From contig OY747712.1 of the NCBI GenBank assembly GCA_963556495.2, positions 11,248,081 to 11,312,080 on the forward strand: a DNA stretch of 64,000 bases. Reading direction: 5' to 3'. The notes under the pieces are model-generated. The model did no database searches and had not been told where the DNA came from. It worked only from the letters and a program-made list of their open reading frames with translations. Below are positions 33,420 to 46,345 of the stretch, piece after piece. The stretch is from Valencia hispanica. Taxonomy: Eukaryota > Chordata > Actinopteri > Cyprinodontiformes > Valenciidae. Both the position numbers and the translations under genes were made by a program. Each line of letters begins with the position of its first letter. Positions within the stretch are counted from its first letter, which is position 1.

Positions 33420-34018
33420 ACAATAATGGATGTATTGAGTAAACTGAATTTTTTTAATACCTGGGCTTTTTGAAAATAGTCAACATATATTGAGCCTGTC
33501 GGGTGTTCTCTTAGGACTTGTGAAGGAAGAAATACTGTTCACCGCCTGATAAATCTGGTGTAAAATTAAAGGATTACAATAGAAAGAACATCATACCAAC
33601 AGCAAAACATGGCAGTGCTAGTGTGATGGACAGTGATCCATAACTCATCAGCAAGTCCACCTGTAGATGGTTCAAAAATAAAAATAAAAGGTTTTGGAGT
33701 GGCCTAGCTAAATTCAAAACAAATGTCTGACTGAAATGCTTTGACATGACCTTAAACAAACTACTCATATTTGAAAATTAAATCTTAAACATTTGCATGA
33801 CAAAAAAGGCAAAAACAGAATAACTCTATGAGAGAGCAGATACTTTTTCATAGCCCTGCATATCAGTAGCCTATACATATAATCCATTTTTTTAAATAAC
33901 TGAAGTTGCATAATTTTGTACTGTGGAAAAAGAACTGTTTGAATAAATAATTTTAAAAAGCTTAAAAATATTAAGCTAATGTCCAGGATGAGTGTATGTA
34001 AACTTCTGATTTAAACTA
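33420..34018. mobile_element. Degenerate Tc1-like element with Sleeping-Beauty-type end
   Basis: The right end near 33984-34018 reads 'gtgtatgtaaacttctgatt' followed by 'taaactatat', the classic terminal repeat of salmonid/fish Tc1-like elements of the Tdr1/Tss type. Upstream, 'agcaaaacatggcagtgcta' near 33600 is a relic of the HGGG region. The left end is not found and the interior is eroded. Confidence 0.5.
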
Positions 34019-34044
34019 TATAAAGCAAAATTAACCACATACAA

Positions 34045-37000
34045 AAATTTTCATGCAAAGAGTTTATTTATGAATCAGACTGCAGTATCATACAACAATA
34101 GCACAATCGTATGACTATGGATTATGCTTGTATTTATAGATACAAAGATAAAAGGCATGTCTTGAAGGAAAAAAGAAAAATGAATGAGCTCTGTTTTGAT
34201 TTACTCTAAAAATAGCTTTTAAATACTTGGCATAGTCTTGTAAATGAAATTATGAAACATGATGTTTTGCCCACCGGTTTCACTATTAAGAGTACCAAAT
34301 GCAAATATACCTTTATGAAAAACATTTTTTTTTCTCCACTCTCTTGCATCCCATGCAAGGAAGAAAAAAAGATGCCCGTGAGTACAAAAAGCACTTAAAT
34401 CTCATATGAAAATAGAAAATATTACAAGTGTGCATAATTACTTCATGTCTGCACATAACCTGTAGTACAAAAAGTCAAATGACACTATGTTCAAGTGTAC
34501 CTGACATGCCAATTGGAAAGGGTGTATGAGAAATCATTAAAATGCTGTTAGGGGCAATTTTAGTATAAGACCAAGGCCTTTCAGTTTCAAATGAATCAAA
34601 GATGAATTGTGTTAGCAGATATAGGCTGGGTAGCTTGTCCTCCTTGTTATACTGACTATACACTTTAAGCAATATAGTTTATCCTGTACCTTTTTATAAT
34701 TACAGTCTCAGTTGTATTTGGATTTCACAGTTTTGATTCTATGATCTGGCTAAACAGTACGAAGAGCAGAAAGTACTCACAATGCTACTTTACTGCTCCA
34801 TTCGAAGGAGCGGCAGGTCAGTGAGTCGTTTTAGTAAAAAATAATTTCAAAATAAAAACTACGGTGTGAACAGTGCTTAGTACGTTAATATTTGGCATTT
34901 CTCTGGAGTACAATGTAATGCACACGTAATAAGGCGACATGAGCGGTCCAAATTTACAAGAAATGGTCCAGATACCAAGACAACGTTCTGAGTTGATCCA
35001 ATGCTACAGCTGTAAAATGCTACATAACAATTAGGTGTTAACAGATGAGTGATTAAACTACAGTTCTGGTGAGAATAGGTCACAGCAGTGCAATAGTGCT
35101 GATGTTGAAAAGCCACATAACTGCAAACTAATATTTAATCAGAATTGTATTAAAATCCTAAATGTGGCAGAATTTCAGCCTGTATGTTTTGCAGATATGC
35201 GGCCTAACGTAGCGTATTGCATTGTTTCCTGTAGTGCAATAGATGCCGGTGACAGAACATTTCACACTAACAGAACATGGTGTGTAATGGGTGGAACGAT
35301 GAAAGAAAGACAGAGTACTTAGAAAAAAGACGGACGGGTGGGGGGAAGAGAAACGAAAGAAATTCTAATTTTATTTCTTAACATGTTTTGAGGAACTACA
35401 ACGCAACAGTACATGAATTGGAAGACATACAAAGACAAAGATATAAAGACACAGGTCATGTTTGACCACCAACATAGGAAATACATCTTTGATGGATTAA
35501 TGAGTCAAATATCACAAAGAGCGTCCAACATTGACTTTGTTAGCATATGAAAAAGCACTATCAAATCGTAAATAATGGCACAATCAGAAAGTTTTCGTCC
35601 TGTTAAACCTTGCAGTGATGAACCCTATCACTCACTGAATCCAAATCGTGTGATCAAGGCACACAACAGGGTCATCCTTCTGAAATGATAGTTGTTTTTT
35701 TAAAGCACTAGAAAATTACATATACTCTCAATATGATACTATACATAGATATGACACTTTTAGCTTGATATCAGCGCTGAGAAATAAAATTCCATGGTTA
35801 AATACAAAATTTCTCTTAAAATATTTAAAATATACTTTATTTTGTACAATTATGCAAACCCATTAACAAGTTGATGATTAAAAAAAATAAATACTCATTG
35901 AAATGTTGTTTCACAGATGTATGAAGATAGATATATATCATGAAGAAAAGCCCCCACCCAATGTTAAGCGCCTATATACCCTGACAAGACTCCATTTCCC
36001 TGTAATATGATCTGAATGATGTGTTCACATTAAAACTTTTGACAATGGTTCCTACAGGTAGCTCCACTACACCACTGGGCTTTTAATACAACAATATTGC
36101 TCTACATATCTTTTTTTCACTTTTCCTTTTTTTGTTCTAAATCCCTACGTTCATTTTTAATGTTTTCCGAAATCACTGATCACCAACTCTATCGGTGCCT
36201 TTATTGCTTCCTGAAATAACCTGGAAATTTGAACTTTACACTGAATTGATCAGGTTGTAATTAAAGACTTCCCCTGATCCGACCAGGATTTACAAAGGTG
36301 GTAAAGAAAGGCAACTCTTCCTGTCCTGTGTAGAACCAATGTGACATATTTGGACAACTGATCCATCATGTCATGTAATATAGAGTAACTCTTCACTGAA
36401 GAGATCTATTGGTTAAGACTGCAGTGTGTAGAAAAGCAATGAGAGCGGGCATAATGTCTTAAATCTTCAAAAAACAAAGAAAGGTACGTTTATCTCTTCT
36501 GAAAATCAAAACAGTTCTTGAGCCAAAGACAGTGATGTCCAGTTCTAAAAACAGCTGTCACCTGACCACAATCAGATACTCAGTTCATTTTGGTGTAGTT
36601 TAAAAGCAACAGAAAGAGGTTTGAGAAAATAACCCTTCTAAGTTTATGTGAGCTTTAACATAAACACTTACATTCATATCCTTAAACCGCTCCCCGGTAA
36701 ACAAAAACATTTGTTCAGAATGCGAAAAGTCTTTTTCGCTATTCGTACTTTAGAAGCTCTGGTATGCATGACAGAATTGCATAATGTTTGCTAATGAGAA
36801 AAGCATTGAGAGGATAGAATAGAGAAGGACAAGCCGCTACGAGAAGACTAGTAGAAACGCTATAGGAGGATGAGGTTGGGAGTGAAGGACAGAAGGGGAG
36901 GTGGAAAGTCAGTTTAGGGCAGCTGGGGGGGGATCTGGAGTGGAAGTTGTCCCGCAGGTTTGCAGGGCACCTCCCTTTGGCAGTGGAACAGCACTCATAG

Positions 37001-37158
37001 TAGTCAATACAGCGCCGGAGGTGAAGGTGTACACAATGCTCTTGTCGGACAAGAAGGCCATTTCAGTGTCGAGATGAGATGAAGGCATTCTAGTAGGCAG
37101 CCAGGTCACAGTGTTGGAGCTAAAAACCTCAGATGGAAATGATGGACGCAGTTTTTTC
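34045..37158 (-). other. JCAD: Inferred JCAD 3' UTR
   Basis: From the stop codon at 37161-37159 leftwards there are about 3.1 kb without recognisable transposons, which is unusual for this window and consistent with a long terminal exon. Human JCAD also has a long 3' UTR. The left limit is set by a minus-strand AATAAA at 34068-34063 and the Tc1 relic that starts just beyond. The region is AT-rich with many AU-rich motifs. Confidence 0.5.
34063..34068 (-). terminator. JCAD: Candidate JCAD polyadenylation signal
   Basis: Canonical AATAAA on the minus strand (plus TTTATT). It is placed because the transposon-free stretch ends here. Other AATAAA hexamers occur nearer the stop, so earlier sites are possible. 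Confidence 0.35.
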
Positions 37159-37193
37159 CTACTTTGTCCCCCCTCGACTGGTATCAGGGGTTT
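37159..37193 (-). CDS. JCAD: JCAD, last coding exon
   Basis: The acceptor is CTCCCAG with AG at 37195-37194. Combined with the single G carried from the large exon it reads E-T-P-D-T-S-R-G-G-T-K and then TAG at 37161-37159. The 35 bases make the whole coding sequence 4215 bases, exactly divisible by three. The human protein also ends in a short segment with a D-x-SR motif, so a tiny last coding piece fits, though similarity is too short to prove it. The preceding intron is only 125 bases. The frame that does not follow the splice phase stays open to 36909 (see findings). Confidence 0.75.
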
Positions 37194-37318
37194 CTGGGAG
37201 TTGAAAAACAACAAGAAATATGAATTTACTCACAAAAGCATATTTACATTTGCAATTATCAAAATTGACAAACTGACATTTATGCTGGTAAAAACTCACT
37301 TGGAACTAATATTCTCAC

Positions 37319-40300
37319 CTGAGAGAGGGGATTTCTGTCCATCTTGCAACACTGTCTCCTCAGATCCCGGCTGTGAAAGTGTGACCTCTTGATTTTTATC
37401 CTTGCCTTCCTGCGTTACTCGGTGGAGCTCCTCCCCGGGGTCTTCCTTGCCATCCCCTTCCGCTTCACCCTCCCCAGAGTCAGTACTCCGGATACTCAAG
37501 CGTCTTACCCGACATATAACATCCACCTCCCTCATCCTAGCAAGTCTTTCAACTGGCACATGGCCTGGCGAAATAGCCAGTTTGTTCTGCAATGCTTCAA
37601 TTCGCTGGGAGGGGCCCTTGGTCCTCCTCTCCCCCTCCAAACTTAGTGATAATCTACGGTCCAGGTTTGGAGGAACTGAAAGTGGCAGTCTATCTGGTGG
37701 AAATTCAGGTAACCCTGGATGGTCCCGCCCCAGATGACTTCGTAGACCAACTCGAAGTTCTGGGACAGAAACTGACTTCTTCTCTTGCGCCTTCTTTTCT
37801 CTAGGCAATGTATTGTTTTGTCTCTCACCTTTTATTATGGTTTTCTTTTTGACTATGCTGCCTTCAGGTGTTTTTACTGAAAAAGTTTTCTCTTCTTTTG
37901 ACACTACTTTTTCAGTTACAGTTTCATTAGCTTGTTGTTCCTCAGTCACTTGTAAGTCTTCAGGCTGATCAGCTTGTAATGCTGTAGAGGCAGAGGAAGG
38001 ATCATCATTAGCTCCATTTTCTGGTTTGCTCCCAGCAGGATCAACTGTGCATAAACTGTTTTCAGCCTGAGCATCTCCAGCGTTCTCACAAGCATTGGCA
38101 TCTTGCATCACTGACTGCTGCTCCACTGTTTCAGGACTGAGGTCAGAACCTGGCTGATTTAAACTTGGATCTTTTGGCTCCTCGGTTTTTGAATCCTTTG
38201 CTGGACTTTCTAAGGCTGCACATTGGGGTGGGCTGCCATTTTGATTTGCCGAGCTGTCTGAGCTATTTTCCTCATGAAGCGGAGGCAACGGACCCTGTCT
38301 CATCTGATTCTCAAGTTCTCTTTTACAAATAGGACAATCCTCCTCAGATTCACCACTGAGATCTTGAAGAGGCTCTGTATCATTAGGTCTTGATTGACCT
38401 GTGGACGCTCTACTTTCATCTGCAGAGTCTTTAGATTGACGTAAAGTCTGACATATGTCCTCATAATCTGGAGGACTGGTGAGCGTAGAGGCATCTTGCA
38501 TGGGCTGTCTATCCGCCCACGGCACCTCGGCTGCTGTGTTGTGCGTCGTTGGACTGAAGTCACAAAGTGGTGTCTCGATAGGCTCATCAGGCAGGTCTAG
38601 CTTTACTGTCCTGCCATCATTGCTCCGTCTACGGGAAAGATGTGAAACAACCCTGTATTCTCTGAATCCTGTCTCCCGGGGTGGGACTGGGAGTTCTTCC
38701 CTAAGCTGTTTGCTGAACGTTACTGACTTTGTTGCAGGTCTAGAGAAGGCGCTCTTCACTTCTCTGTATTCTGGGTCAACAGACCAGCTTACTGCACTGC
38801 GCCTAAGGCTGCTGGGCTTGTTGAGAGGTTCTGATGTCAGTCGGATTTTAATGCGCTCCGGAATTTGAACTGAACCATTTGGGACTTTATTGCTGGCAGT
38901 GCCTAGCTCTAAAATGTCTTTGTAGGCCTCGTTGAGGTCTTCTATGCACTTGTCAACACTTTGCTGTTTGCTGATCTGCTGCTGTTGTTGATCTTGAATT
39001 TCTTTTTTCATGCTCTCCAGCTCTTTTACGGCATCCCACGGTCGCTGTGTGGCAGGTTTGATCAAGAACTGTTCACTGCTTGCTGCTGGTTTGGCCTCCT
39101 CCACATTTCCTGTGGGTGGTACTGCTGGCTGCTGAGCTGTGCTCTTGTTCAGCTGGCTGGAGAAGGTGGAGGTAAGAGAGAAGGCGCTGTTACTTGACAG
39201 TTTCAGGCTCTTAACTCCCTTTATAGGAAAACTGAAGGCAGTGCCCACTACAGCACTGCTGTCGGGTGCAACGTCAGTGCCAGAAGGACCAGGTTCTTGT
39301 TGTGCTTCCTTGTTTTCAGTGGCAGGTTTTCGAGCCTCTGGGCTTGTCTGTGTCTCCTGATCTCGATATTGGTTTGCAGGCCAGGTTCCTGATAACTTCA
39401 ACTCTTTATAATGATTGATCTTAGGGGGTCGACATGGTAATTTCTTAAACATTTTGCTGCTCGCCCTACTGCTTGTTTTACTGCTTGCAAAGCTACCAGT
39501 TAGAGCCTGCAGCTCAGCTTCAGCTGAGGATGTGCTTTGGAGACTTTGGTTTGTTAGGTGGCCAGTTTTGTTGTCACTTGGACTGCCTACTGGGTCCGGT
39601 GATTTTTCATTGTTGTTATTCTGATCACGGATTGTCCCTGTGAGCTGTGGAGTAACAGGGACAGATACTAAACAAAAAATTGTTTCACTAAGTCTCTTTT
39701 TTAGATTTTTTGTCTTTTCTTTCTCTGGTGGTTCATGCTGTTCCACTTTTTTAACCTCTGTCACCGTTTCAGATACACCCTGGTCAGCCGGTTTACATGG
39801 GGGAGGTGGTGGTTTACCAAGAAAAGATGAAGGGAAAATAATTGGACGACTTTGTTCAGGACCTACACTTTCACTCTTTTTAATACCCCTGTTGCACCAT
39901 CGATTACTGCTCTCGCTGTCATTAGGAGCGGTTTTGTTGGCTTCAGTATTGGGAGCTGGCCCCTGTTGGGGAGGAAAGGCACTATCATGTGTAGATTGTC
40001 CAAGAGTCTTAGCGGACGGAATCTCTTTGTTGATGTTGCGGAGCTTATCTAGGTCAGTGAGAGAATGTCCGCCAGGCCCTCCTGAGATTTGTTTCACTCT
40101 TGGGTCTTCAATAGATAACTGACGAGCCTGAACTGGTTGTTCTTCAGGTCCAAGTTGTACCAGTTTTCGATAGGACGCACTACGTTCTCCATAATGTTCT
40201 AACCATGAGCCACTTCCCTGTCTGGAGAGCCACCTCCCAGGATCTGAGCTGGGCATCTGGAAAGACTCTGACCTCCATCTTAAGTTTACCATTTCACTGC

Positions 40301-41175
40301 GATTGACTGAAACTGCTCTTGGAGGTGGGGCTCTTTTATATGAAGGAGGTGGAATGTAACCAGGAGGCTCCATTCCAGTGATGGCAGAGTGTTGTGCGTA
40401 ATAGTCTTGTCTCAGGTCCCCACCTCTTGGAAAATAGATAGATCTGTCTTTTTGTTTGGCACCCTGGTCTATAGCAAGCATTTCTGCGCTACCCCTTGTC
40501 TGCTGGTGTATCTCATATGAAGGAGGCTTTAAAGGCCTGCTAAACCTGGGCTTTGGTAAAAGTGCAACATGGCTGCTTGGACCAATATTCCGACCCCAAC
40601 CATTTCTGCCACCACCATAAATATACCTACTATAGGGCCCAGAGAAAACAGTGCTATTAAACCTTTGCCTATCAGGTAGGCTTGGTCTTGATAGTATGAG
40701 ATCTCTGCAGTCTGGTCCATCAGGTGACAAAACTCTGGGGAGTGACTGAGACTTCGCTTTAGTTCTAGGATGAAAAAAACCCTCAGGTGTCCTTAGACGA
40801 TACTGGTCCTTAGCCCATCTTTCCCCATCCCCATCTGACAGCTGCCGTCCCATTCCCACAGCAGGCTTCCACTCCTCTGTTCCAAGGCTTTGGCACTTTC
40901 TCTCCCCGGTTACCCTTAGCTGGCCTGGGCCTGCATCAGGGTCTCTTAACCAGGAAATTTCCTCCCATAACTGCTGCGCTTGCCTCTCTGCCCTGTATTC
41001 CTCTGCTGTGATCTGGGCCTGCGGCCTCCATGCCCCGGCAGAGGCCCTCAGCTCCCTGCCATCAGCGTAGTCCAGAAGGATGCTGAAGTCCTGGCCTCGC
41101 CTCCTCCAATAGGAAATATCCCGCTCATCATGGCTCAGTGGCTCTGAATAAGTCAAACTAGGAACATCATAGAAC
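37319..41175 (-). CDS. JCAD: JCAD, large central exon
   Basis: JCAD is a largely disordered scaffold at endothelial cell-cell junctions that co-localises with VE-cadherin, is linked to coronary artery disease and is reported to act on LATS2/Hippo signalling. This 3857-base exon (acceptor AG at 41177-41176, donor CAG|GTGAGA with GT at 37318-37317) encodes residues 109-1393. Blocks shared with mammalian JCAD include RQLSDGDGER (about 218-227), SLPRVLSP, RPLKPPSYEIHQQ (PPSY at 325-328) and YIPPPSYK (PPSY 384-387). Further shared blocks are LSETIFCLVSVPV, ELQALTGS, YRDQETQTS, FLIKP..RPWD, and near the end IEALQNKLA with RLARMREV. A further PPDY lies at 1009-1012. Other features are a PPPPPCKP proline tract, a Gln run, and an acidic C-terminal third. 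No transmembrane or enzymatic domain is seen. The full length of 1404 residues is close to human (about 1360). Confidence 0.96.
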
Positions 41176-41290
41176 CTGTAAATACAAGAAAGGTACATTA
41201 ACAAGACTTAACAGAGGGAGAATCACAAGAGGAATACATCTTGATTGACTTTTGTTAGTTTATATTTATTTTTCCCAGGACTTCTATTAA

Positions 41291-41871
41291 AGGGGGGGTA
41301 TTATGCGAAATGGACTTTCTGGAGCTTGATATCCTGAGAACCTGTCTTTCCCTCATTAAAAACATACCTGAAGTGTTGCTCTGACCCATTCACTCATGTT
41401 AGAGTAATCTTTGAGTCTCTGCTGGTAGTTCTCGGGGTTGCTGAAACGCCTGCTCTAACCTATCCCCACCTTTTCCACCCATCTCCTCCTCCGACCTTAC
41501 GTACTCAGCCGAGAGCCTCGCCCCTGCAGAGCTCCCCTACCTCTCCCCACCTCACTCAACTCCGGCTGAGTCCCAGGTGCGGTAATTATCACACACCAGC
41601 TGCGGCTGCGTGTCTTTTGTGGAATTTTTTTTCAGACTCCGTGCATACTGTGATGATGCACAGTATGTAACGAACTGAAGGGGGAGTGTCAGAAAGAGTA
41701 GGAGGGTCTTAGAGAGGCACAGCCAAAAATCAAGGCGTCCAATACGGAAGTAAATTTCTTTAAGGTGGATTTGGATACATGACGGACTTTTAAAAGACTT
41801 AAGGTGACAATTTTATTGGAGTGTGCTATAGAAGGGTAATATGTGCCTGGAAGAAGCATAATACCCCCCCT
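41291..41871. mobile_element. MITE with TTAA target duplication
   Basis: 581 bases with inverted ends AGGGGGGGTATTATGC and GCATAATACCCCCCCT. It is flanked by TTAA on both sides (41287-41290 and 41872-41875), the target of piggyBac and Kolobok elements. The interior is GC-rich without transposase. It sits 115 bases inside the JCAD intron. Confidence 0.85.
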
Positions 41872-44562
41872 TTAAAACTCTTGTTAATCTCAGTACAAAT
41901 AGAAATACATAAGATTGATCAAAGTTGAATTTAAAAAGTCACATGTCTGTGTCAGTCGAGAGCAAGCATTTTGGCTTCGGCATTACTTGCTTTCCAACAC
42001 AACTTAATCAAGAAGAGGCAGTTCATATAGGACAAAAATGCTCAAGTCAGCAGTTTCAAAGTCCCTACAAGACATCATGAAATTGTGATGCTACTACAAA
42101 ATGATCTTCATTTCTAAATTGTGCTGACCTTATCTTGGAGAATGGTCATCTGGCCGGCTACTGTGGCTCTTAAAATCACTGTAAAATGGCCCCATTACCT
42201 GATCTGATGTAAAAGCAAAGTTGCCGTTATCCCACTGTTTGTTTTATCTCATCCCTCACTCTGCAAAATGAATGCCTGCACCTATCCCGATAGAGGGATT
42301 TTCTATGCAAGCTATGAAACGACGGAAATTATGTTCTTGTCGGAAAGTTTCTGTTTCTAAGCTGTTTATCCTACCAGAAGTAAATTTGAAGAACCTAAAA
42401 AGAAGTATTTCCTTTTTAATTTTATAAGATAAAACATCACTTTCTTCCACCCTCCTTTGTTCATAGGTCTGTACTTAGTCTTCTCTGACATTTCAGAAGG
42501 CTGGAGCATTTAGAGAGCGACATTTGACCATTCCTCTTTGCAAAAGCTCCCTTTACAGCTTTTCTACATGATTTAGGTCTGAAGAATGGGAGGACAGTAG
42601 GGAAAAAGCTGATCTTGTGTTTATGAACCATTTCTGTCTTGATTTGATGGTATCTTTTGAATCATTACCCAACTGAAAGACCCATTGACAACTCTTTTTT
42701 AGTTTTCTTGCAGAGGCCAAAAGATTTGTATTTTCAAAGTTTTTAAAGTTTCCCATGCACTCTAACAAGCTTCCCAGGGCGATTGGAAGAGAAACAGGGC
42801 CCACAGTATCACACATTCTCCACCATCATGCTTACAGTTAACACACTGGCAAAGTTCCAGTTTCCACTATCAGAACTTCAGGGTAAATGTATGCATACTT
42901 GTCAAGTTTTGGATTTGAAAATAAGGGAAATATTCGGGCGTGAGCCATCCCACCACACCAACCAAGCTCTAGTATTCACAAAAACTCCTACTCTCACGTA
43001 TGCCGAAGAGTGTCTCACATCTGTCATTTTTGTAGCACGTAGGAAAATGTACTCATGTGCTTCAAATTTGTATCTATTTAATAGTGGGTATTGTAGTGAC
43101 CTCTAACACTTGCATATTTTACACTGTAATGTTCAAGTTTGAATGTTTTAGCTACGCCCGCCACACAGGCAGACATGGTAGTGTCTCAGACAGGACATTG
43201 TTAAAACATGTAGGGCAACATACTCTCATGCTGCAGATGTATATCTATTTATAATGGTTATATGCTAGTATGTATTATCTTACACGTATATTGTGTTTCT
43301 TACTGAACATGTTGGTCCTTATGTTTTTGCCTCTTAAATGTAGTCCATATAATTCACTTTAAAAGCAGATGTCTCTGTTTATTGCATTCTAGAGCTGTAG
43401 TGAATGTTAAATGAGTCGTTGATTAGTGAGCAATTTTATTCCTGGCCTGCTTTCTGCAGCATCTCATTATGTTCTGCATTTATGAAGGTGCTACATTATC
43501 ATTTCTTATGTAGATAAAAATTTTAATGAATGATCAAATAAGAGAGACATACCTTTAATTTGAATTATTTATGGGTTTTCTGTATTTTTGTTGACGTCAG
43601 TCTTTGACCCCCATGTTGTGAGTTTGATGTCTGTCTAAGCCCCATCCCCTATTATATTACAGCCCTGCTTTTATTTTGGTGTGGCACGCCAAGATCATCA
43701 ATAGCCCCAATTTAGCCATCTTTAAAAACTTTTCTAGATACACCCTTGCTCAGCAGTCCTGATGAAGTATTTTTAAGCTTATATAAAAAGTATTATTTAG
43801 GCATTAACACCTATAATAATTCTGAATATGAAGCACTGAATTAAACTCACTTCAGGGTAAAACACAGCGGGTCTGACGTACAATAGTAAATACAGTTATT
43901 CATTCAAACTCTTAGAGAATTCTCTCTTTCTGATTTTTTTCTCCTTTGTTTTGTTTGTTCTGCTGCTGAAAAATCTCCCCATAACTGATAAATGGGGAGA
44001 CGCAGATGGATGCAACAACCTCTTATTTAAGATTTTTTTTAATGGGAATATATTGGCAAGGTTAGGGGAAGCAAGTCGGCGATTTTAAATTTTTTGCTGG
44101 AGAACTTGTACTTATGTCGGTCATTTCCGACATGTTTTACAGTGCCACTTGTCAACCACTAACTCATTACAATTAAGTGATCAGAATCTGATACGCCTAC
44201 CTTTGTTAGCATTCAAATGCTGTGCTCTTCTGTAAGAAAGTAAATTTGCTGTCCCATTTTTCCAGATATTTACATGACTTCTTAGTTGTTGTTTTTTTTT
44301 TGGCAGGACTGATTTCTCCTTCATCGGGTCCATCCATCTCTTTGTTGTTCCCGCTGTCGGCGCTAGCCACGTAAGAACTGCCACCCAGGCTACTACAGGT
44401 GGCAGTTCTCGCGAGGCTAGTGACAATTTAGTTTAGAGAGGCAGAGGATTTTTTTATGATATTAAAATACGGGAGATTTACGGTATAATACTAATACGGG
44501 AGTACACCGGGAAAGAGAGGTAAAATACGTCAGTTTCCTGGCCAAAATGGAAGACATGACTG

Positions 44563-44618
44563 CTATGAATTACCTTGTTGTTGAAAGTGTGCTATACAAA
44601 TAAAAATAAATTGCCTGT
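44563..44618 (+). mobile_element. L2 LINE 3' tail fragment
   Basis: Reads 'gaattaccttgttgttgaaa' and then 'tacaaataaaaataaattgcc', matching the last 60 bases of the L2 copy at 1735-2995. Confidence 0.7.
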
Positions 44619-45261
44619 GAATTTACGGGACCTTCACGGTGATGCCACTCACTGCTGAAACGGTCGCAATATGCTGATGTCTTCGCAAATTCCTTAAAGG
44701 GCCAATTTTGTATGGAGACACGACGTCTAAGAGGAGCGGGTGGATTGATTTACCCCCGCAAGAAAAAGATCAAGTTAATAAGGATTGTCCAGCCTTGTCA
44801 CAGTTCCAGTTATTCACCCCCTTCCTTCTTGTCCTTTCGGGCAATTTTAAGTCCAGTCGCTAATTTCTCAAATGCATTTCCTCATTTAGAGTTAAGCTCA
44901 AACATATTAATATCCCTGGGAGATTTAAAATTCAAAATTATTTTTTTTTCATCCAAGAAGATTTTATTCCAATATAAATCTTTAAAAAGACAATAAAACT
45001 GCATAAAAAGGTATTAAAAAATAAATAAATAACTGATCAGTTTTATTTAGATTCATAAAAAAATTGCAATAATCACGGGAAAAAACTTTTAGGCAATACA
45101 GCAATCAAACCTTCTTGTCACCACCTTTTTGATTATTTCACTTTGATGGTGAGTGGTAGGCTTTTAAGGTTGGATGGCCTCCTTCCCATCACCGTAATCT
45201 TTAGCTCCCTCCACAGATTCGCTATCAGATTTTTAGGGTGAGACTGGGCCACACTAAAACA

Positions 45262-45790
45262 ATAATACAGTGGAACCCTGGTATTCATAATAGTGAACAC
45301 TTGAGATCCCTTTTAAAAATGCCTATAACCACTTATTTAAATATTTCAAGCGCCAAATATAACTTGATATGCTTTAATATGCACAGTAGAAACCACCTTG
45401 GCCCTACCAGAGAAGTTAAAATCCACGTTTTTCCTTATCTCAGCTTTTGGGGGTACAGCCATTTAGTGCCAAGGAAAATAAATGCCGCTCCTTCCTGCAT
45501 TGGCTGCTTTTCAAACGCCAGTGAATAGAGTGTCAAGTAGCCTTGCGCCAAGGTATTGCAGCTTCATAAGCTGCATTTTCTTTTAAGTATTTTAGATATG
45601 CTCTATGAAAAAATCCACAAATAAGTACATTTTCCATGAGTAATTTGAAGTTATGTTCCACAGAAAAATCCATGGATATTGATCCGCGACAAATCTTTTT
45701 TCCGGTCAGGAAAAACATTTTTGTAAACTTAAAAGACTACTTTATACCTATATCTGCCAGGGATATAAATAATTTTGGGCCCAGCTGCAT
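45262..45790 (+). mobile_element. pogo/Tigger-like repeat fragment
   Basis: Begins 'atacagtggaaccctggta' and contains 'gctttaatatgcacagtaga', 'ttccttatctcagctttt' and 'tttaagtattttagatatgc'. In order these match the elements at 57151-57600 (inverted) and 61725-62574. The right end is mixed with a Tc1-MITE-like terminus near 45755-45790. Confidence 0.6.
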
Positions 45791-46082
45791 TAAAAGCAAA
45801 TACCCCTGCCTAAATTGAATGGCATGTTTTCTTGTGTTTCCCATTTTGAAAAGTGGAAAAGAACAAAAGGCCTCTATGTGCATGGTAAATGACTGAAGTT
45901 GAGATATCTCTCCATACCAAGACTCAAAGTGCTTCAAATGCCATGTCTAATTTATACCCTGGTTTACAGGATGTTCCCAACACAGTAAAACTAGTGTATA
46001 CATCAAAATGCTTCAGTTAAACTTATTTAATGAAACTCTTTAGGAGAGCACCACTGATTTAATAAAATAAATATTTTATTAA

Positions 46083-46345
46083 ATTGGTAAAGGGCCTGCA
46101 TTTATATAGTGCTTTTTCAGTCAGAGGACCAGAAAGCGCTTTACACTACATTCTACTACTACAGTCATTCACCCAAACATTCACACGCTGATGGTGGCGA
46201 GCTACATTGTAGCCACAGCTTCCCTGGGGCATGCTGACAGAAGCGAGGCTACCGAACACAGGCGCTACCGGGCCCTCTGACCACCACCAGCAGGCAAGGT
46301 GGGTGAGGTGTCTTACCCCAAGAACACAACGGCCGAGAAGCACAG
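46083..46345 (-). repeat. Teleost interspersed repeat
   Basis: Reads 'aaagggcctgcatttatata', 'cgctttacactac', 'ttcacacgctgatggtgg', 'gctacattgtagccaca' and 'ggcgctaccgggccctctga'. This is a very common fish repeat unit whose class I cannot prove here. It is followed by a poly-T run at about 46349-46362. Confidence 0.6.

Noticed and set aside
39640..40122. 160-codon open frame on the plus strand opposite the JCAD large exon
   Set aside because: It is a shadow of the real minus-strand coding sequence; no domain or start context of its own.
42890..44540. Possible single large DNA transposon in the JCAD intron
   Set aside because: The putative ends do not form a convincing inverted repeat and no target duplication was found; only scattered transposon-like pieces.
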